From the NCBI GenBank assembly GCA_003576905.1, contig QEVG01000023.1:1-64000 (forward strand): a DNA stretch of 64,000 nt, read 5' to 3'. Position 1 is the first letter of the stretch. Each line of letters starts with the position of its first letter. Shown here piece after piece: positions 46,538 to 55,670 of the stretch. The position numbers were made by a program, and so were the translations under genes. The notes under the pieces are model-generated. The model saw only the letters and a list, made by a program, of their open reading frames with translations, was not told the DNA's origin and ran no database searches. This DNA comes from Planctomycetota bacterium. GTDB taxonomy: Bacteria; Planctomycetota; Phycisphaerae; UBA1845; UTPLA1.

Positions 46538-48490
46538 CTAGTCCGCCAGGTCGTTCAGGTACTCTTCGATATTCAGGTATCCGTCGCCGTCCTGATCGAG
46601 AAGGCTGTCGGCGACGAACGGATTGGTGTGAAGGGTGATCGACTCATAGGGATTGGGGATCCCATCCTGGTCGGAGTCAATCCTGGGCGGCGTGTTGTAG
46701 TTTGCCGGATAAAGTCCGGCGATCGTGCGGGCCTCGGGTATAACGCGCGTATCGAGGGACCAGGGGTAGGCAGCGGGCCGCGCGAGGATCTCAAGATAAT
46801 CATCCGGCAGCGTCAGGTTATCCGGAAAGGTACAGTTCAGGCCTTGCAGCAGTTCGATCTGTCCGGAAAGGATCGTCTGAAACGGATCAAGCCGGATCGT
46901 CCGCGGCGTGCAGACGTGCGACGACACAAACACTGGATTGAAGAACAACACACGCGCGACTTCCCCGTGGTGCGGACCGAGCCGCCGCAGCCTCGCATCC
47001 GTGGCCGGGTCGTATCCCGGGTTCGTGCCGGAAAACGGACGCGCCGCCACGACGTACGCAAGCTCGTCGAAAAGTGCTTGATCGACGGCATCGCGCGCCG
47101 GCAACGTCGCCCCCGCGTGCTGGAGCACCCGGTCGCGCGCCGTCTCGGGCGGGTCCGTCGTGACCGTCGCGGCAAACGCCGGCACGACCAGCCGATACAG
47201 GCCGCCGAGCGTATCCGGGCGGACTTCAAAATAGCAGTTCGAGATATTGGGGGGACAGATCGTCCCGTCGTTGCGGATCGAGTAATAGACGCCGATGTCC
47301 CAGTCGTGCTGCTGCGCGGAGGTGCGCAGGATGCCGAGATTGTCGCGGACAAAAAGCCGCGGCGTCCCGTTCACATCCAGCGGACTCGACACCTCGATGG
47401 CCGACTGCGCCCGCACATAGGACCCGACGTCGAGCCCCGCCAGCAGGTAGTTGCCGATGTAGTTGATCCGCGCCGTACCGTAAAACTGCGACGGCGTCCT
47501 CCCCCAGTTGTAGATCACGTTGTTTCGGAAGTCGACGACGTCCGCGAAGATCACCCGCGGATTGCGGTTGCTGTTGTGCGCGAAAAGGCAATGGTGAATC
47601 GTCAGCCGCGTGAAGTTGCGCGGGCACGGACCGGTCGGCGGAAGGTTTACAAGCACGCCGGTCCCCTGGGGGCCCTCGACGTGGCCGTACAGGCTCGCCT
47701 CGGTAAAAGTACACCACTGAAACGTCAACTCACGAACCCAGTTATAGATGTCGATCGTCTCGTCGATTGACCAGGAGAATGAACAATGATCAAACACCAC
47801 GTTCGACACGGCGTCGGTGTCCGGGTTTTGAACCTCCGAATCCCGTTTCGAGATCAGCGCGTCGTCGTGCTGATGTCCGCCCAGGGGTTCACCCGCGGCC
47901 TCGTCGATGAAAGGCCGGAAGCGCAAATGCCGGATCACCACCTCGCGTGTGGCGACGCCCAGTCCCCGCCCGCAGATCGCGATACCCGGCGACGGCGCGG
48001 TCTGCCCGGCGATTGTGATATGCGGATTGCGAATCTCGAGGAGCGACTTCAATACGATCGCGCCGCCCACCCGAAACATCACGAATCGTGGACCGGTCGC
48101 CTCGATCGCCGCCCGCAGGCTTCCCGGCACGGTGACCATATGCCCGGTCACCGGGTCTCGAACCTGGTCCTCGAGCGTCGTGACATAAATAATGCGCGGC
48201 GTTGCGCTTAGCCCCCCCGGTCCGCGACCTCCGTAGGACACCGAGCCGAAGCCCTGCGCGCCCGGAAACGCTGGAATGCGGTTCTGCGCCCCCGTGGAGC
48301 CCGATCCGACGCGGCCCACCGCGTCCGGCTCCGGTCCTGGTAAGCCCACGTCTGCGCCATGCGGAGAGACACTTGAAACACCGTGGCCGTCCTCGCCCGA
48401 CTCGCCGGGCAATTGTGCAAGCAACTGTGTCGACGGTTCCAAGGCTGCGGCGCAGAGAATCAGAATGATGACTGCAACGGGATGCTTCAT
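46538..48490 (-). CDS. Pectate-lyase-like secreted protein, copy 2
   Basis: A 650-residue paralogue of the gene at 44212, with the same order of blocks: FPGAQGFGSVSYGGRGPG, PGSLRAAIEATGPRFVMF, ITIAGQTAPSPGIAI and DHCSFSWSIDETIDI. The leader differs, with a classical signal peptide and no lipobox. The end has DSDQDGIPNPYE and DQDGDGYLNIEEYL calcium loops. ATG 48490 has GAAGAG about 7 bases upstream. The two genes are tandem on the same strand, 370 bases apart, so they probably arose by local duplication and then diverged. Confidence 0.8.
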   Translation of the reverse strand: MKHPVAVIILILCAAALEPSTQLLAQLPGESGEDGHGVSSVSPHGADVGLPGPEPDAVGRVGSGSTGAQNRIPAFPGAQGFGSVSYGGRGPGGLSATPRIIYVTTLEDQVRDPVTGHMVTVPGSLRAAIEATGPRFVMFRVGGAIVLKSLLEIRNPHITIAGQTAPSPGIAICGRGLGVATREVVIRHLRFRPFIDEAAGEPLGGHQHDDALISKRDSEVQNPDTDAVSNVVFDHCSFSWSIDETIDIYNWVRELTFQWCTFTEASLYGHVEGPQGTGVLVNLPPTGPCPRNFTRLTIHHCLFAHNSNRNPRVIFADVVDFRNNVIYNWGRTPSQFYGTARINYIGNYLLAGLDVGSYVRAQSAIEVSSPLDVNGTPRLFVRDNLGILRTSAQQHDWDIGVYYSIRNDGTICPPNISNCYFEVRPDTLGGLYRLVVPAFAATVTTDPPETARDRVLQHAGATLPARDAVDQALFDELAYVVAARPFSGTNPGYDPATDARLRRLGPHHGEVARVLFFNPVFVSSHVCTPRTIRLDPFQTILSGQIELLQGLNCTFPDNLTLPDDYLEILARPAAYPWSLDTRVIPEARTIAGLYPANYNTPPRIDSDQDGIPNPYESITLHTNPFVADSLLDQDGDGYLNIEEYLNDLAD

Positions 48491-48749
48491 ATGGACTCTT
48501 CGCGTTTCTTCACGGGGTGGGAAACTACTTCCGGCGGGGCGTGTCGGGCGCGTCTCCGGCTGTCCTCCTGAATCACAGGAGTGAGTGAAATGTTATCGAG
48601 AACCCGCTGGAAATTCAAGGTTTTCGCCGAAAATCGCACGGCCCGAAAAGGCACTGCGGCCGATTCCGACAACCCTTCGCATGAATGATCGCTGTAAAAA
48701 ACCTCAATTGTCCTGAATTCCGCGATCGCGAAGGAAATGGCGCGGCGTG

Positions 48750-50045
48750 CTACGAGCCTGGTCCCTGCTGCGCCGAGCCCGAAAGCGCGTGCCGCGCAAG
48801 CACCCGGGTCTGCGTCGGGCTCACCAGTTCGTACTCGATATGCCGCCAGCGGATGCGCCGGCCCGCCATTGAAGCCTGGAACAGGGTCATGTGAATAAGC
48901 CCCGCCCAAAGCGCTCCACTCACGTCGGCCAGCGCGTCGCGCCAGGTCACGTCCGGCGCGTGGAGCACCTTGCGGATCGCCACCTGCCGCAGCGCGCAGC
49001 GCGCCACGGTGAGGAGCACGATCAGCGCCCACAGGACGCCGGCCGCCGCCGCCAGCGCCGCCGTTCCGAACCACTCCAGCGCCGCCCCGACGCACAGCAC
49101 CGCCGCGATCGTCCCGCCCCCCACGAACGCCGTGCACAGCAGCAGGCCCGCGCGCCAGATCTTCGGCGCGCAGATGCGCGTGATCACCAGTTGCCGCCGG
49201 GCGAATTCCCAGAACCCCCGCAGGCTCGTCGAATCGTGGCTGGGTATCAGCGCCTGCGGGACGAAGACGATCCGCAGTCCCGCCGCCTTGACGGCCTGGG
49301 TCACCTGGAGATCGTCCGACAGCGCCGACTCCCAGTGCCGCGCGATCTCCAGCGATTCGAACCGCGCCCGGCGCATCGCCGTCGCCCCGCCCCAGCAGAA
49401 GCGCGTCGCCTCGCGCTCCATCAGTGTCAGACTTGGGGCATTCCATACGCTGCGCACCGCGTTGGCCAGCCCGCCCGCGGCGCAGTACCAGCGAAAACCC
49501 GTCGCCGCGCCCACGGCCTCGTCCGCCAGCGGCGCCACGATGTGGCCGAGCCAGTCCTGGTTCGGCACCGCGTCCGAGTCGAGAAACACCAGCACTTCCG
49601 TCTCGTCCGGAACCGCGGCGACCGCCGCCAGAAGATTGTGTATCTTCTGCGACCGATGGCCGGTCGGCCCCGCCACGACGCTTCGGTGCCGCACGCCCGG
49701 CCACGCAGCCGCCCACCGCCGAACCGCTTCGTGCGCCGGATCGTCCGCAGACTCAAACGTGAAAATCACTTCGTACGCGCCGTAGCGCTGCCGGCCCAGC
49801 CGCTCCACGGTCTGATGCAACCGCTCATCGACGCCGCAGCACGGCAGGATCACCGTGACGCGCGGCTCGTATTTCCACTTTCCCGCGGCGTCGCGCAGAC
49901 CGGCCGACTCCCGCACCGCTCGCGCGACGTACCGGACAAAGCCGATGCCCGCGAAAAGCCCGATCAGCCCCTGAACGCATGCAAATACACAGATCGCCAG
50001 GAGAAGATAAATGGTCCAGTGAAGATCAGTCATGTGTTCCGTCAT
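48750..50045 (-). CDS. GT2-family glycosyltransferase, ceramide-glucosyltransferase-like
   Basis: A 431-residue membrane-bound glycosyltransferase. An N-terminal membrane helix (about 11-38) is followed by a GT-A domain with FLDSDAVP (DSD at 156-158), CWGGATAMRR, and SDDLQVTQ (243-250). The (Q/R)XXRW-like position reads RRQLVIT. C-terminal membrane helices follow. The family resembles ceramide glucosyltransferase and the hopanoid enzyme HpnI; the acceptor is unknown. I use ATG 50045; ATG 50033 is possible, and neither has a good ribosome site. It is divergent from the oxidoreductase at 50240. Confidence 0.85.
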   Translation of the reverse strand: MTEHMTDLHWTIYLLLAICVFACVQGLIGLFAGIGFVRYVARAVRESAGLRDAAGKWKYEPRVTVILPCCGVDERLHQTVERLGRQRYGAYEVIFTFESADDPAHEAVRRWAAAWPGVRHRSVVAGPTGHRSQKIHNLLAAVAAVPDETEVLVFLDSDAVPNQDWLGHIVAPLADEAVGAATGFRWYCAAGGLANAVRSVWNAPSLTLMEREATRFCWGGATAMRRARFESLEIARHWESALSDDLQVTQAVKAAGLRIVFVPQALIPSHDSTSLRGFWEFARRQLVITRICAPKIWRAGLLLCTAFVGGGTIAAVLCVGAALEWFGTAALAAAAGVLWALIVLLTVARCALRQVAIRKVLHAPDVTWRDALADVSGALWAGLIHMTLFQASMAGRRIRWRHIEYELVSPTQTRVLARHALSGSAQQGPGS

Positions 50046-50239
50046 CCGCCGAGCGCCGTTGACCCGGGCCGATTGCCCCCGCGCCGGTGCGGCCGTCCTT
50101 GCCGGCTCGACGAAGCCGCAATCATAGTCCTTTCCGCGCGGCCCGCCATGCGCCGCCCCGCCTGCGAATCCGCAGAAACCCGGGTAGAATCGCCCGGCCA
50201 GAGTCACACGATTGCCGCGGAAAACGGAGGGCGTTCGCC

Positions 50240-51376
50240 ATGACCAGGAAAGCCGTCGTTCTCGGATGCGGACTTGTCGGCGCAACAATCGCCCGCGACA
50301 TGGCCGCCGATCCGCGTTTCGAGGTCACCGCCTTCGACGCCAGCGCTGAGAATCTGCGCAAGCTTGCCGATGTTCCGCGCCTGACGCCGCGCCAGGCCGA
50401 CCTCGGCACGCCCGACGGCGTCCGCGTGGCCGTCGCCGACGCCGACGTCGTGCTTGGGGCCATGCCCAGCGCTCTCGGTCTCATGGTCCTTCGCACGGTC
50501 ATCGAATCCGGCAAACCCTTCGCCGACATCTCCTTCATGGCCGAGGACGCTACACAACTTTCCGGCCTCGCCCGCGAAAAAGGCGTCACAGCCGTCGTCG
50601 ACTGCGGCGTCGCCCCCGGCCTGGCGAACCTTGCGATCGGGCATTCACACGCCCATCTCGACCGCACCGACCGCGTCGTCTATTACGTGGGCGGACTTCC
50701 CAAACAGCCCTCGTGGCCGTACCTCTACAAGGCCCCCTTCGCCCCCTCCGACGTCATCGAGGAATACACGCGGCCCGCGCGCATGGTTGAAAACGGAAAG
50801 GTAGTCGCGAAGCCGGCCATGTCGGACCCCGAACGGCTTTCGTTCCCTCCGGTCGGCGAGCTTGAGGCCTTCAACACCGACGGGCTGCGTTCGCTACTCG
50901 ACACGATCGCGTGCCCCCACATGGTCGAAAAGACGCTCCGCTACCCCGGCCACATCGAACTGATGGCCGTGCTGCGCCAGACCGGCTTCTTCAAAAAGGA
51001 AGAGATCGACGTGCGAGGCGTCAGGGTCCGCCCGCTCGACGTCACCGCGAAACTTCTCTTTCCGATGTGGACCTACCAGCCGGGCGAGGAGGAATTCACG
51101 ATTCTCCGCGTCATCGTCGAAGGCGAAAAGGGCGGCCGCCCGCAACGCCACGTGTACGACCTGTACGACGAATACGATCACGCCACGAAGCAGTCATCCA
51201 TGGCGCGAACCACGGGGTTTCCCTGCGCAATCGTTGCCCGCATCCTTTCCGACGGAGAAATCACCGAGCCGGGCGTCCAGCCTCCGGAGATTCTCGGCCG
51301 CAGGCCCGGCATGATGGACCGAATGATCGAGGAACTCGCCCGGCGCGGCGTGCATCTGAAGTACCGGGTTGAGTGA
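50240..51376 (+). CDS. Saccharopine dehydrogenase-like oxidoreductase
   Basis: A 378-residue NAD(P)-binding protein. The N-terminus is a Rossmann fold with VVLGCGLVGATIARD, and the middle has the block DCGVAPGLANLAIG, diagnostic for saccharopine dehydrogenase-like proteins. ATG 50240 has GGAGG 8 bases upstream; in-frame codons before it lack any such site. The C-terminal catalytic part is typical in length. Many bacterial members are not true lysine-pathway enzymes, so the reaction is uncertain. It is convergent with the cytochrome gene at 51408. Confidence 0.87.
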   Translation: MTRKAVVLGCGLVGATIARDMAADPRFEVTAFDASAENLRKLADVPRLTPRQADLGTPDGVRVAVADADVVLGAMPSALGLMVLRTVIESGKPFADISFMAEDATQLSGLAREKGVTAVVDCGVAPGLANLAIGHSHAHLDRTDRVVYYVGGLPKQPSWPYLYKAPFAPSDVIEEYTRPARMVENGKVVAKPAMSDPERLSFPPVGELEAFNTDGLRSLLDTIACPHMVEKTLRYPGHIELMAVLRQTGFFKKEEIDVRGVRVRPLDVTAKLLFPMWTYQPGEEEFTILRVIVEGEKGGRPQRHVYDLYDEYDHATKQSSMARTTGFPCAIVARILSDGEITEPGVQPPEILGRRPGMMDRMIEELARRGVHLKYRVE

Positions 51377-51407
51377 CGCGCCACGGGACAACCGCCCGGC
51401 GCGAGTG

Positions 51408-51947
51408 TCATCCCCGCAACCCCCGCGGAGCGGCCAGGGCCAGCACCGGCCCCCGGAAATTCGCGTGGCATGCGTTGCAGGTGTCGACGATCTCGGCCAC
51501 CTTGGCCTTCATGCGCGCGCGGTCATCCTTGGCGGCGAGTCGGCCGAGTTCGCGGCATTCGCGCTCCAGCGTTGCGGCAAGCTCGTCGAATACCCGGCGC
51601 GATTCAACGGTCATCTCGGTCCCGCGATACACCGTCGGAATCAGCCGCGCATCGCTGGCCAGCTCGGACGCCAGTTGCGCCACCTTGACCGGATCGCGCC
51701 CTGAGTGCCATTCCACTTCCGGATCCTGTGCCAATCCGAGAAGGTTCAGCGCCCGCAGTTCATCCATGATCGTGCGCAGCCGTTCACTGTGAACCACATG
51801 CAGCCCGTGTTCGCTGTCGCCTGCCAGCGCCTCAGAAGCCGGCGGCGTCTCCCGTGACTTCCCGTCGCAGGCGGCCAACAGCACCAAGAGCCCGGCGGCC
51901 GCCCAGCCCGCCCCGCATACAACCACGAATCGACACGTCCAGGACAT
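51408..51947 (-). CDS. Cytochrome c-type lipoprotein (C-terminal CxxCH)
   Basis: A 179-residue exported protein. The leader ends in the lipobox LAAC (Cys25), so it is lipid-anchored. The body is a helical bundle, and the only heme-binding motif, CNACH, lies near the C-terminus (about residues 158-162), as in cytochrome c' and related four-helix cytochromes. ATG 51947 has AGGAG about 7 bases upstream. The likely role is electron transfer or gas/redox sensing in the envelope. It is divergent from the DUF983 gene. Confidence 0.82.
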   Translation of the reverse strand: MSWTCRFVVVCGAGWAAAGLLVLLAACDGKSRETPPASEALAGDSEHGLHVVHSERLRTIMDELRALNLLGLAQDPEVEWHSGRDPVKVAQLASELASDARLIPTVYRGTEMTVESRRVFDELAATLERECRELGRLAAKDDRARMKAKVAEIVDTCNACHANFRGPVLALAAPRGLRG

Positions 51948-52067
51948 GGCAGCATCTCCTCTATCGTGTGGCCGCTGCAAGTTCCGTGCCGCTGCGGAAG
52001 GCTCCGCTCCGCTATCGCCGAAAAGCCCCCCGCCCCGAAGACGATGCAATCGCCTAGAATGTGTTCC

Positions 52068-52475
52068 ATGGCGGGCGAGAGAATTCCGTACGGCAGCATC
52101 CTTAGCCGCGGACTGCGGCTCCGCTGCCCCCAGTGCGGCGTCGGAAAGCTCTTCAATCGCTGGCTTCACCTCGCCCCGAGCTGCCCCCACTGCCAGCTCG
52201 CCTACGAACCCCTTGAGGGAAACTCCTGGTGGTTCATGTATTACTCCACCGCCGTCTTCACCGGAGTCATCATTCTCGCGATGCTCCTGATCCGCCCCGC
52301 CAATCACGCTTTCGGGCGTCTCGTCATTTTTGCCGTGGCCTTCTTCCTGATCGTCTTGTCGCTCCCGTACCGCAAGGGACTCGCCATCGCTTTCGACTAC
52401 CTCTCCGAGCTGCGCTTCGGCAACCGCCCGGAACTGCGCCTGCGCGACCGAACGGATCGCGTGGATAATTCATGA
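52068..52475 (+). CDS. DUF983 membrane protein
   Basis: A 135-residue protein with two CxxC pairs near the N-terminus (RCPQCG and SCPHC) that should hold a zinc ion, followed by two membrane helices (about 58-78 and 86-106). This fits DUF983, a family found near heme and respiratory genes in some proteobacteria. I take ATG 52068; the frame is open upstream but has no ribosome site there. Its neighbour on the other strand is a cytochrome c lipoprotein. Confidence 0.83.
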   Translation: MAGERIPYGSILSRGLRLRCPQCGVGKLFNRWLHLAPSCPHCQLAYEPLEGNSWWFMYYSTAVFTGVIILAMLLIRPANHAFGRLVIFAVAFFLIVLSLPYRKGLAIAFDYLSELRFGNRPELRLRDRTDRVDNS

Positions 52476-52489
52476 CGGATCCGCGCGCA

Positions 52490-52521
52490 AAGAAACGGGA
52501 CGAGCCATGCCCGTCCCGTTT
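52490..52521 (-). terminator. Terminator of the LolA-like gene
   Basis: A 10-bp stem (52493-52502 with 52512-52521) ends on the minus strand in TTTCTTT. It lies just past the stop of the gene at 52549 and after the stop of the facing DUF983 gene. Confidence 0.75.
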
Positions 52522-52548
52522 CCGCGCTGTCGTGTTGTACTGTTCGGA

Positions 52549-53304
52549 TTACGGCATGCCGGGCATCTGCTGCTCCGGCATCTCCTGAACGGTGACGCCT
52601 TCCGGCGCCTTGAAGACGAACCGGTCCGCGGGAATGTCCGCGTCGATCTTTACGTCGGTCGTCGTCGAGGTCGAGGTCGGCTTGCCGGCCGGATCGAAAC
52701 TGACGCCCTTCAGGCTGACGCCGGTCTCCTTGTCGTAGTAGGCCAGGGCACGGCCCATCATCGAGGCTGCCGGATTGCCCGGCTTCAGCTTCATCTCGAA
52801 CACCCACGCCGGCTTTCCGTTCACCGTCTCGTCGGGCATGAGCTTTACGTCGAAATGCTCCTCCATCTGCTTGAAGCCGTTCTGCGGGTCGAAGGGATTG
52901 CCCTCCTTCTTCACGTCGGCCTTGCGCTTCGTCGCGGTCTTCTCGCCGCCCTGGTCGGCCAGCGAGTACCAGAAGCTTCCATCGCACACGTCCAGCGACT
53001 TGACCTCCTGCTTGTTCTCCTGTTCGCCCATCTTCTGCGTCGAGCTGGTCTCCGACTCCATCCGGGCGAGGATCTTGTCGCCCTTGTTGACGAACTGCGC
53101 GGTCTGCCGGGTGGTCGAAGACATCTTGAACTGCGGCGTGTCCATGTCCGTCTTCATTTCCAGCGTATACTGAATCGACTTGTACTTGGAGACCTTCTCG
53201 TGGATCTTCTTCTTGACCTCGTCGATCGTCTCGGCGCGGACCGCCACGGCGGTAACGGCGCAGACGGCGAGTGCGATGGCGGCGATTCGGGCGTGGGCTC
53301 TCAT
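52549..53304 (-). CDS. LolA/DUF2092-like exported protein
   Basis: A 251-residue exported protein. ATG 53304 has AAGGA about 8 bases upstream and opens a signal peptide ending near VRA-E (about residue 24). The mature part has the general LolA-like pattern, with SIQYTLEMKTDM early, a middle DVCDGSFWYS block and a late AYYDKETGVSLKGV. It looks like a free-standing version of the N-terminal domain that is fused to thioredoxin in the genes at 1 and 3148. Probable function is lipid or lipoprotein handling in the envelope, by family only. Confidence 0.78.
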   Translation of the reverse strand: MRAHARIAAIALAVCAVTAVAVRAETIDEVKKKIHEKVSKYKSIQYTLEMKTDMDTPQFKMSSTTRQTAQFVNKGDKILARMESETSSTQKMGEQENKQEVKSLDVCDGSFWYSLADQGGEKTATKRKADVKKEGNPFDPQNGFKQMEEHFDVKLMPDETVNGKPAWVFEMKLKPGNPAASMMGRALAYYDKETGVSLKGVSFDPAGKPTSTSTTTDVKIDADIPADRFVFKAPEGVTVQEMPEQQMPGMP

Positions 53305-53455
53305 GGGGTAATTCCTTGATGAAGTTTGCGAGGCTGCCGACCGCGACAACCGCAGTCCGGCAGCGGTAATACTACGTCCAATCGACCTCGATTGCAATTG
53401 CCGCCGCGCGCCGGCAAACGCCGCCGCGCGATGCAAATCCGAGGGATTCCACGAC

Positions 53456-54271
53456 TCAATCGCCCCGCACCATCCGAATCAGTTCCGGAAGCACCTCCCC
53501 CGCCGGACCTCGCAACCACAATTCGGCGCCGCTGTCTTCAACAGGATCGACCGCGATGAGCTTCGCCCCGGCCTCGCGGGCGATGACCGGCATCTCCGCG
53601 GCCGGCCAGACGCGCGCCGATGTCCCCACGATCAGCATCACGTCGCAATTCCCGGCGTCGAGCTGGGCGTGGCTCCAGTCCGGTTCGCGCAGCGATTCGC
53701 CAAACAGGACGATACCCGGCCGATAAACCCTGCGCCCCGACCAACCCATGATCCGGCGCGCCGCCAGCAACATCCTCGGCAGCTTGAGCACACCCGACAC
53801 GGCGCAGCGAATGCGCTCGCACGTATCAATCAATTCCCGTCGCGACACGCGCCACAGAAAACGCCCCTCGGCGCTTACCACGTCGAAAAGCGTTCCGTGA
53901 ATCTCGCGCACCGTCGAGCTGCCCGCCTCCTGGTGCAGCTCGTCAATGTTCTGCGTGATCACCTTGACATCGAGAAAGCTCTCCAGTTCCGATATCGCCG
54001 CGTGGCCGCGCGACGGCGCGGCCTTCGCAATCGGCTCGACAAGGGCGATGACAAACTCCGCCACCCGCGCAGGCTCGCGCAGCGCGGTCTTCGTCAAGCC
54101 GCCCCATGTCGCAAACTGCTCGGGCGGAAACCTCTGCCAGAACCCCTCCTCGTCGCGAAACGTGGGAATCCCGCTTTCGGCCGACACCCCCGCGCCCGTG
54201 AACACCACGACCCGCCGCGCCGAACCGATCCACGCGGCGGCACGCCGAGTTTCAGGTGAACAACCGGCCAT
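53456..54271 (-). CDS. Sir2-family NAD-dependent protein (zinc cysteines missing)
   Basis: A 271-residue sirtuin-like protein. The NAD-binding motifs are all present: GAGVSAESGIPTFR (26-39), TQNID (106-110), His125 in EIHGTLF, and GTSARV near the end. The region after the catalytic His, where normal sirtuins have two CxxC pairs for zinc, has only Cys151 and Cys156 and no pairs. The rest (RPGIVLFGE) matches well. ATG 54271 is followed directly by the family start. It lies 38 bases after the rlmL-like gene on the same strand. It could be a deacylase without the zinc ribbon or an NAD-degrading relative. Confidence 0.83.
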   Translation of the reverse strand: MAGCSPETRRAAAWIGSARRVVVFTGAGVSAESGIPTFRDEEGFWQRFPPEQFATWGGLTKTALREPARVAEFVIALVEPIAKAAPSRGHAAISELESFLDVKVITQNIDELHQEAGSSTVREIHGTLFDVVSAEGRFLWRVSRRELIDTCERIRCAVSGVLKLPRMLLAARRIMGWSGRRVYRPGIVLFGESLREPDWSHAQLDAGNCDVMLIVGTSARVWPAAEMPVIAREAGAKLIAVDPVEDSGAELWLRGPAGEVLPELIRMVRGD

Positions 54272-54309
54272 GCGACAGCCCCGTTCGCACCGCGCTGCCC
54301 CGACCTCAT

Positions 54310-55479
54310 CTACGAGACCGGCGCATCCCGCGTTCCCGTGTACAACTCGTACTTCAGCAGTCGGCACTCGATCTTCGCGTTCCAGAACGGAATCTTCCGG
54401 CTCGTCCGAAGGCCCACCCTCTTCGCAAGCTCCTTGCTGCCCGTGAAGATGTACCCCGTGTAGCCCGGGCACTTCTGCTTGAAGAAATCGCCGATCCGCT
54501 TGTACGTCCGTTCCAGTGCCTCGCTGACGCCCAGCCGGAGGCCGTACTCCGGGTTCAGCACGACGATGCCCGGCCCGGACGGCACCGGGGTCTCGCCAAA
54601 GTCGCACACCACGAACTCGATGAGGTGATCGACGCCGGCGGTCTTCGCGTTCTGCGTCGCGGCCGCCACGGCCTTCGGGTCGATGTCGGAGGCGATGATC
54701 TTCGCCGGAGCGTTCTTTCGCCGGCTCTTGCCCTCGTCCACGCGCATCCGCCTCCACGCCTCCGCGTCAAATCCCTTGACGTGCATCAGCCCGTAATTGG
54801 ACCGGAGCAGGCCGGGCGCGCGGCCCGTGGCGCTCAGCGCCGCCTCGATCGCCAGCGTCCCGCTGCCGCACATCGGATTCACGAACGGCACGCTCCCGTC
54901 GTAGCCCGTCGCCATGACGACGCCCGCTGCCAGAGTTTCCACCATCGGCGCCTTGAGCGGAATCTTTCGATACCCCCGGTCCGACAGCTTGGCGCCCGAC
55001 GTGTTCAGAGAGACCGAACACTGGTCGTTCTTCCAATAGACATTTATGACGATCGCGTGCCGGTCCGGGCCGCTCTCCGGCCGCGCACCATATCGCTCCT
55101 CGATCCGATCCACGATCGCGTCCTTCACCCGCTGATTGACGAACATCCAGTTGTCGATCGACGGGTGGTCCCCGCGCGAGTCGACGCAGACGTATTCATC
55201 GAGCGGCACGATCTCCTCCCACGAAATCGCGATGCAGTTGGCGTACAGCTCCTCCGGCCCGCCGCAGGGAAACGCGCCGAGCAGATAGTGCACCGCGATT
55301 GCCGTCCGCAGGCGCAGGTTCAGCCGCATGCAGTCGCGCAGCGTGCCGGTCAGCGCGACCGTCGTGTCGTACGCCTCGTCCACCGTGTAGCCGAGTTCGA
55401 TCACCTCGTGCTGAAGGAACTCCACCAAGCCGGGCGCGGTCGTGATGCGAATCGAATTGGGCTTGTCGATCTCAAGCAC
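54310..55479 (-). CDS. rlmL: RlmL/YpsC-type 23S rRNA methyltransferase-like protein
   Basis: A 389-residue protein with an N-terminal THUMP-like domain (about 60-165) and a class I methyltransferase domain (about 180-370). The SAM block is NPMCGSGTLAIEAAL and the second strand is ASDIDPKAV. The usual catalytic NPPYG reads NPEYG, so the second proline is replaced by Glu. Members of this family make N2-methylguanosine in 23S rRNA. The start is GTG 55479 (MLEIDKPNSIRI). The NPEY change could affect the reaction. Confidence 0.83.
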   Translation of the reverse strand: MLEIDKPNSIRITTAPGLVEFLQHEVIELGYTVDEAYDTTVALTGTLRDCMRLNLRLRTAIAVHYLLGAFPCGGPEELYANCIAISWEEIVPLDEYVCVDSRGDHPSIDNWMFVNQRVKDAIVDRIEERYGARPESGPDRHAIVINVYWKNDQCSVSLNTSGAKLSDRGYRKIPLKAPMVETLAAGVVMATGYDGSVPFVNPMCGSGTLAIEAALSATGRAPGLLRSNYGLMHVKGFDAEAWRRMRVDEGKSRRKNAPAKIIASDIDPKAVAAATQNAKTAGVDHLIEFVVCDFGETPVPSGPGIVVLNPEYGLRLGVSEALERTYKRIGDFFKQKCPGYTGYIFTGSKELAKRVGLRTSRKIPFWNAKIECRLLKYELYTGTRDAPVS

Positions 55480-55670
55480 GCGGGGAGTATAGCGAATCGC
55501 GGCGCTCCCTTCGCCGGAACAAGGCCGATAATCGCGACACGCACGAAAGCCGCCGCACGCACCGCCGGGCGGTACAATCCTCGCCGCCGCTTATTACTCA
55601 AGTTGTTGTTCGGGCCGGGTCGTTTTACTAGAATCGCCGGCAACACGGCGGCGGACAGGGAAGAATCTCC

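Noticed and set aside
46628-47770. A long plus-strand frame opposite the second lyase-like gene
   Set aside because: High GC leaves antisense frames open. The minus-strand gene has clear conserved blocks and a paralogue, while this frame has none.
48891-50243. A 450-codon plus-strand frame opposite the GT2 gene
   Set aside because: The minus-strand frame has the complete set of GT2 motifs. The plus-strand frame is rich in Arg and Pro without any domain.
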